Positions 6,555 through 10,210 of a stretch of DNA of 10,210 nucleotides are shown piece after piece (position 1 is the stretch's first letter; each line of letters begins with the position of its first letter). The notes under the pieces were generated by a model that saw only the letters and a list, made by a program, of their open reading frames with translations, was not told where the DNA came from and ran no database searches. Position numbers and translations under genes: made by a program. The DNA comes from Cephalothrix simula (Eukaryota > Nemertea > Palaeonemertea > Archinemertea > Cephalotrichidae). The DNA is taken from assembly GCA_035591015.1 (NCBI GenBank), contig JAXIUW010231730.1, forward strand, positions 1 to 10,210, read 5' to 3'.

Positions 6555-6879
6555 CTGAAAATCAAAACATAATGAAATGAAATGTCATAGATTTTTTGCT
6601 AAATGTATTACCTATACCGCTAGGGGCCACCTATATTAAGTGCACTAAGCTCTTCAGGGCTTTACTTTCGCAGTTGTTTGATTGCTATTAAATTTCTGGG
6701 GTATTGTGGGGAATTGCGGAAATTAATAAACCGCGCTATGGAGCCACAGTATTTTCATAACCGTTTACATACGGCATATCGGATACGGATCTATCCGTAC
6801 TATCATTACATGAGTCATGTATTTTACACTCTGGTTATTCCAGATTCAATTTTAATCCTACATTTCTGATCAAACTTAC
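6555..6879. other. Intron C-D, 325 nt
   Basis: This is the shortest intron in the window. About a third of it (6571-6674) is a copy of a dispersed repeat. The rest holds only a small palindrome, ACGGATCTATCCGT, at 6785-6798. The plus-strand frame 6678-6869 is not supported. Confidence 0.6.
6571..6674. repeat. Dispersed repeat, short copy
   Basis: It aligns with 9893-10028 in the same orientation: GAAATGAAATGTCAT, TATACCGCTAG, GGGCCAC, GTGCACTAAGCTCTTC-GGGC and CTTTCGCAGTT are shared. This copy lacks about 28 nt that follow CCGCTAG in the other copy. Its edge is 16 nt from the acceptor of exon D. Confidence 0.75.
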
Positions 6880-7030
6880 CAGTTTCCCGACTTTTAAGAT
6901 AAAAGGCAACTGTATCAAGCTGACGGTGTTTTAAACCAACCTCTAAGGCATGTAAAGGAATGGCACAACGGTCCCATGAATTAAGCTTGCTTAAATTATC
7001 CGCAACAGTAGCTGTCTCATAAATCATTAA
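6880..7030 (-). CDS. SPG11: SPG11 exon C, most conserved block (HALE...RQLDTV)
   Basis: This 151-nt exon has acceptor TATTTTTTCAG and donor GTAAGT from 6879. It starts in phase 0 with LMIYETATVADNL and ends with SRET plus one base. The core, LNSWDRCAIPLHALE followed by VGLKHRQLDTVAFYLKSRE, is the best match of the window to human spatacsin (LNGWGRCSIPIHALE, then AGIENRQLDTVNFFLKSKE). It contains the first helices of the alpha-solenoid. The downstream intron is the shortest in the window (325 nt). Confidence 0.93.
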
Positions 7031-7195
7031 CTGAAAAAATAGAAAATAATTTGTCATATAAAAAATTTGGTAGGCGAATTTATTCCATACAAGAATAGAA
7101 AGAAAGTTTTCAAATTTGTTTCGTGTGTCGGAAACACACGAGGGCAGGCCGAAGAGTGTAGATTTTGAGCTAAACAGTTAAGTCGGAAGTAAAGA

Positions 7196-7525
7196 TTAGT
7201 CATGGACATACGCAAATGGCCCATTTCCGCTTTTTGAAATAGCGGAAGTGGACGTCTTCCATGCTTGCAACCGCGATCGTCTGTTAGTTATGTCTGTGAT
7301 AACTACACGATTAGCACTATTAAGTCCGGCAATCTCGGGCGTTTGTTCCGGTGTTTCTGACATATCGGTGTTAAAGGGATGCGTGTCCGGGCTGTATATA
7401 CTTTGAATATTGACGACGAAAGAAGCCCAGGGATGACTGTCCCCTCTAGGGATGAATGTCCTCTCAGAGTGTATGTTCGCTATACAAAGACGACAAAAAT
7501 CTCTACGGACAATGATACCTATCAT
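7196..7525 (-). CDS. Intronic open frame of 109 codons, unrecognised
   Basis: The frame runs from ATG to TAA with no interruption in a stretch richer in G+C than the surrounding intron. The product is MIGIIVRRDFCRLC..., with a Ser/Pro/Thr-rich middle (SPDTHPFNTDMSETPEQTPE) and a basic end (NRRSRLQAWKTSTS). I recognise no domain, signal peptide or membrane segment. It begins one base below a dispersed repeat fragment (7526-7554), so a repeat-borne coding remnant is as likely as a gene. Chance openness cannot be excluded at this length. Confidence 0.2.
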   Translation of the reverse strand: MIGIIVRRDFCRLCIANIHSERTFIPRGDSHPWASFVVNIQSIYSPDTHPFNTDMSETPEQTPEIAGLNSANRVVITDITNRRSRLQAWKTSTSAISKSGNGPFAYVHD

Positions 7526-7554
7526 ACCGGAAGTGGTGAAACAAATTCGTAAAC
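7526..7554. repeat. Dispersed repeat fragment, copy 2
   Basis: It is 27/29 identical to 5901-5929 (ACCGGAAGTGG, then TGAAACAAATTCG). See that entry. Confidence 0.65.
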
Positions 7555-7640
7555 ATTACAAGTAATTTCGTACTAAACTTGAATAGGACAAATTCGCCGA
7601 TTGTTGATTATTCATTTTTAATAAAATTAAATTTGTTTAC

Positions 7641-7761
7641 CTTATTTACTAGCTGTTCTTGCTTTATATTGAATACGATTGCTGATAGGCTGTTTTTAGT
7701 TAACAAGAGATTAGGTACTAATGGCCATTTTGACAGAATAACTTTGGACTCCTTTGGTGCA
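7641..7761 (-). CDS. SPG11: SPG11 exon B
   Basis: This 121-nt exon has acceptor TTTTTTGTTCTACAG and donor GTAAAC from 7640. One base joins AG from exon A to make AGT (Ser), then come 40 codons, APKESKVIL to EQLVNK, ending in phase 0. The stretch LLLTKNSLSAIVFNIKQEQL matches human spatacsin CFVLTENGLSLILFGLTQEE, and its last residues NK sit exactly where human has NR before LMI. It is the last strand pair of the beta-rich N-terminal part and the hinge into the helical part. The longer open frame that surrounds it (7608-7922) runs on into intron at both ends. Exact phase agreement with both neighbours supports the chosen borders. Confidence 0.85.
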
Positions 7762-8672
7762 CTGTAGAACAAAAAATAGAGGATCAGAGGTGCACTATTG
7801 CAACGATAAATGAAATGCCCCAGATAAGGGGATAACGTTGGGAGAACAGTTTCGTAACGTACACAAGAGATGCCCCGCCCCCTCAGGGCTGCGGATATTT
7901 GCGTATTTGGCATATTCCCCAACTGAGATTTAAGCGGTCAAGTAATGAATCTGAAGGAAAATATTTAGGTCCGGCGATGGTGGTATGGATAAAAAGACGG
8001 ATCAGGCGAGATTTCATTTAAATTCAATCTTAAAACATCTAAAGCATGTGACCTAACACTTTGACTACGGAGGACGACTATACTCGCCTTTACGCGCCTG
8101 AAGGTTCCGTGCGGAGGACGTCTTTATAAGAAGAAGCGAGTACCACTGACATTGGGTTATGGCATTCAACCAGCAAAGTATTATAATTTTTCAATGTAAG
8201 TTCTGATAATGAGCTTTATAAACACCTTCCAAGTATTGCGTCATTTTTCTTCTTGACGTCATGGGTGATTTTAGCGGATCCGCAGCCCCAACTTTGTCTA
8301 AGCCAAACCTAGCGCCCTAGGTGAAGCATTCAATTACTAATCCCTATAGCTCTTTAGTCTACCAAATACCATATAGATTGGCGGTTTCCCGACCACCTTA
8401 CAGTTTAGTGCATAGTTTTGGGAGGCTAGACCTTCCACTTTCGTTTTTTTTTTTGGTGATCTGTGAATGTTGCACTGTTGAATTGATTCCGTAAAAAAGA
8501 TGTAAATCCAACCCATTCCAAGTGTTTTTATGGTCCCGCGAGAGCTGGATTCGAACCAGTGACCTAGAGATCCAAATATTTTTGATGATTCACACAATTT
8601 ACAATTCCAAAAACTATTGCACCAAATTTCATATTAACAGTACGATGTAGTTCACAAAAATTAGGGTCTTAC
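7762..8672. other. Intron A-B, 911 nt
   Basis: It holds a tRNA-like 3' half (8538-8563) and an 11-bp perfect inverted pair, GGGCTGCGGAT at 7886-7896 and ATCCGCAGCCC at 8278-8288, that could be the ends of a ~400-bp element. It also has two loosely similar CGGAGGACG pieces near 8068 and 8113, and a CRE core, TGACGTCA, at 8254-8261. No exon is needed: A and B join in phase 2 and the human alignment has no gap. Confidence 0.5.
8538..8563 (-). repeat. tRNA-like 3' half (SINE fragment)
   Basis: On the minus strand, CACTGGTTCGAATCCAGC has a perfect B box and a CTGG/CCAG T-stem, followed by CTCGCGGGACCA like a tRNA acceptor end. No A box or 5' half is found upstream, so it is probably a 5'-decayed SINE. 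The minus-strand frame at 8337-8597 is incidental. Confidence 0.5.
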
Positions 8673-9126
8673 CTATAAATCAAGTGCTCCTCACTTTCTA
8701 TATCATACTGTATCAATGCTTCACTATAATCACAGGAATCCTTGCAATGAATTGTAATGACACCATTACTAAAACTCATATCCAAACATATTACATTTGG
8801 TAAAACTTTGTCAATGTCTAATAAGCATCTGACGGCGCTATCTCCAAAATGTGAAAAAACTGAAATATTTGACTGAATTGAATGTCTACGATCACCTAAT
8901 TTCCGACAAGTAAGACCAGAAACTGATTTTTTCTTTCTTGCTTGAAGCCTTTCTGTTTGATATAAAAACTGGTAATTGATATAGTAAAGCATTAAATTTG
9001 ATGTTAAAATAACTATATGACAAAGGTTGTCTGAGAATGAAACATTTATCACGTGTTCATCACCGCTTAAAACAGTTTCCAATGAGAAACAACTTCGGCA
9101 TTGTCCATCAGAAGCATTGTATATAT
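8673..9126 (-). CDS. SPG11: SPG11 exon A (first in window), end of beta-rich N-terminal region
   Basis: This 454-nt exon encodes two bases of a split codon, 150 full codons and two more bases. The acceptor is TTTTTACTCAG just above 9126 and the donor is GTAAGA from 8672. The product begins IYNASDGQC and ends IESEEHLIY. The end (about residues 115-150, VICLDMSFSNGVITIHC to LIQYDIESEEHLIY) follows human spatacsin ...KCVSVTGFTALFTW to LWDLETQGMQCF. The alternating hydrophobic strands fit the predicted N-terminal propeller. A basic patch (ARKKKS) near residue 64 marks a probable loop. The start is set by the splice site, not by an initiator codon: the frame is open upstream of the TTG at 9082. 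The exon that supplies the first base of the split codon was not found in the window. Confidence 0.82.
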
Positions 9127-9483
9127 CTGAGTAAAAATTGTTAAGAAAAATAAAAACATGCCATCATAAAAAATAGTTCTCCCACAAGAAAAGATCACGG
9201 AAAAATTTCCTTATACATGTATTGGTTTTTTCATGTTAACTACATACTTTCCACATGTTGCCTAAAAGGGGCTGTCTCAAAGTTTTAAATTTCCCAGACG
9301 ACGGGAAATATGACTTCATCAAGCTTTGCTTCTATTGACAGACAATCACCGTTTTTTCGACACATACGAGAAAAATGTATATTACGAAGGAGGGCGTCTT
9401 GATAGCGCTCAACAGTGGTGACAGATGGATGAAATCAATGTCATTTGGTAGAGAATATAAAATGATTAGGAGATTAAATGTGA

Positions 9484-9535
9484 AATTATCCCAGTGAAAG
9501 GGTCCGCCTACTATTCGCACTACTGTAGCAGTACA
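9484..9535. repeat. Short repeat motif, copy 1
   Basis: AATTATCCCAGTGAAAGGGTCC at 9484-9505 is 19-20 of 22 identical to 9845-9866. Both are followed by a GTAGCAGTA within 35 nt, and both lie near a TTCTGAAAAAAA tract. It is probably part of a larger diverged element. Confidence 0.5.
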
Positions 9536-9844
9536 CTTAAGACACTAAATTCTGAAAAAAAATTTATTTTACATTTATGCGAGAGTGGGTGGGTCCTAGC
9601 CGATCTGTAACCCTGACGCACCGAGCGGATTAATGCAAAAGCGCCTATCAAAAAAAAAATAATAATTACGTTTCACTACATATATATTTATTTTAGGGAG
9701 GGCTGGGGGGGCTTTTGTTTTTTTAATATCTATTTATTTATTTAATTTACCACGAATTAGCCGGATTAATTTTGTTAAAGTGGTATGTATAATAACTTTG
9801 TATGGCATATTTGTAAATAAATTAGAAAAAAAAATTCTGAAAAA

Positions 9845-9890
9845 AATTATCCCAGTGAACTGGTCCTCCCCAGGATAAGTAGCAGTATAA
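9845..9890. repeat. Short repeat motif, copy 2
   Basis: This is the partner of 9484-9535: ATTATCCCAGTGAACTGGTC, then GTAGCAGTA. It runs straight into the dispersed repeat at 9893, so the two may be one element. Confidence 0.5.
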
Positions 9891-9892
9891 CG

Positions 9893-10028
9893 AATGAAAA
9901 GAAATGAAATGTCATCGACTTTCGCTATTTTCTATATACCGCTAGAGTCGGGGTTTTTATCCCAGAAGAAAGGGGGCCACTGCAAGCCCATATGAATTGC
10001 ACTGAGCTCTTCGGGCGCTTTCGCAGTT
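9893..10028. repeat. Dispersed repeat, long copy
   Basis: This is the partner of 6571-6674, same orientation, with an extra block of about 28 nt (GGGGTTTTTATCCCAGAAGA) after CCGCTAG. Beyond its high end, near 10082-10103 on the minus strand, CAGAGTTCGAGTCTTACC resembles a B box. The element may therefore be a SINE on the minus strand with a decayed tRNA head, but no A box is visible. Confidence 0.6.
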
Positions 10029-10210
10029 CCTAGCCTCCGCTCCACTTTTTTAACGCTGACCGAGCCACTCGCGATCTGCCGATGGTAAGACTCGAACTCT
10101 GGAAAGCCATGACGAAGGATTTTATGACTTAATTCTGAAAATGCCGTATGCTATGCATAAAAAAGGATACAAATAATTTTTTGATGAGCTGAAATTACAG
10201 CATTTTGGAA

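Larger units (their letters stand above)
7031..7640. other. Intron B-C, 610 nt
   Basis: It contains a short perfect hairpin at 7121-7141 (TCGTGTGT/ACACACGA, 5-nt loop) and a second at 7221-7251 (CCATTTCCGCT with AGCGGAAGTGG). It also contains an open frame of 109 codons (7196-7525) and the repeat fragment 7526-7554. No spatacsin exon is missing here, because exons B and C join in phase 0. Confidence 0.55.
655..9126 (-). other. SPG11: SPG11 (spatacsin) gene, partial, nine internal exons
   Basis: This is the gene-level entry. Joining the nine exons listed separately gives 731 complete codons plus two bases at each end, with no internal stop. The strongest landmarks are HALEVGLKHRQLDTVAFYLK (human HALEAGIENRQLDTVNFFLK), LVEILKQKN (human LVEILKEKN) and YITELRSFMK (human YINELRTFMI). 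These occur in the same order and spacing as in human spatacsin; the human residues are recalled, not searched. Spatacsin is a large cytosolic scaffold on late endosomes and lysosomes that acts with spastizin and AP-5 in lysosome reformation and retrieval to the Golgi. In humans its loss causes hereditary spastic paraplegia 11. The window covers the end of the beta-rich N-terminal part and the start of the helical solenoid. Promoter, start codon, C-terminal spatacsin domain and polyA site are all outside the window. Confidence 0.9.
9127..10210. other. Partial intron upstream of exon A
   Basis: More than 1 kb without a recognisable exon. It holds a 7-bp hairpin at 9289-9309 (ATTTCCC/GGGAAAT), a repeat motif at 9484-9505 and 9845-9866, poly-A/T tracts at 9550-9760, the dispersed repeat at 9893-10028 and a degenerate B-box-like sequence near 10090. 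The minus-strand frame at 9332-9520 shows no spatacsin similarity. Confidence 0.55.

Noticed and set aside
9332-9520. Upstream spatacsin exon
   Set aside because: The translation is hydrophobic but does not match the segment expected before exon A, and no acceptor/donor pair gives the required phase.
1-10210. CRISPR array, prokaryotic operon, phage or viral genome
   Set aside because: There are no regularly spaced repeats and no adjacent long open frames; the only coding signal is a spliced animal gene.

Overview
The window is animal (eukaryotic) genomic DNA. It holds nine consecutive internal exons of one minus-strand gene, the ortholog of SPG11 (spatacsin), set in AT-rich introns of about 0.3-1.2 kb that are full of repeats. 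The order from 5' to 3' of the gene is high to low coordinate: exons 8673-9126, 7641-7761, 6880-7030, 6109-6554, 5010-5189, 4098-4300, 2701-2897, 1497-1728 and 655-867. All eight complete introns are GT-AG with good pyrimidine tracts. The phases (2,0,1,0,0,2,1,2) chain exactly, giving 731 uninterrupted codons with no stop or frameshift. Compared with human spatacsin from memory, the exons align in order and without a missing block to roughly residues 230-980 of about 2,440. This is the end of the N-terminal beta-rich (predicted beta-propeller) part and the first third of the alpha-solenoid. The gene start, first exons and C-terminal two thirds lie outside the window.

Spatacsin works with spastizin (ZFYVE26/SPG15) and the AP-5 adaptor complex on late endosomes and lysosomes, in lysosome reformation and endosome-to-Golgi retrieval. 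Nothing else in the window is a convincing protein gene. One 109-codon intronic reading frame (7196-7525) is noted at low confidence.

The introns carry the unusual material. (1) A foldback element of about 728 bp (1861-2588) sits between two 61-bp direct repeats (1776-1836 and 2589-2649, 56/61 identical). (2) A nested palindrome (about 3192-3778) is built of four copies of a unit of about 160 bp, two in each orientation. (3) Ends related to the foldback terminus recur at 3118 and 4338, so inverted copies flank exons 2701-2897 and 4098-4300. (4) An ungapped hairpin has 74-nt arms (5494-5567 with 5587-5660). (5) A probable MITE of about 200 bp lies at 5231-5430. (6) A tRNA-derived SINE with perfect A and B boxes lies at about 4809-4956, and weaker tRNA-like pieces occur at 8538-8563 and near 10090. 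(7) A dispersed repeat is present twice, at 6571-6674 and about 9893-10028.

The organism cannot be named from the sequence. AT-rich short introns, a tRNA-derived SINE, many foldback/MITE elements and moderate protein similarity to vertebrate spatacsin suggest a non-vertebrate, probably aquatic, metazoan. That is an inference with low certainty.
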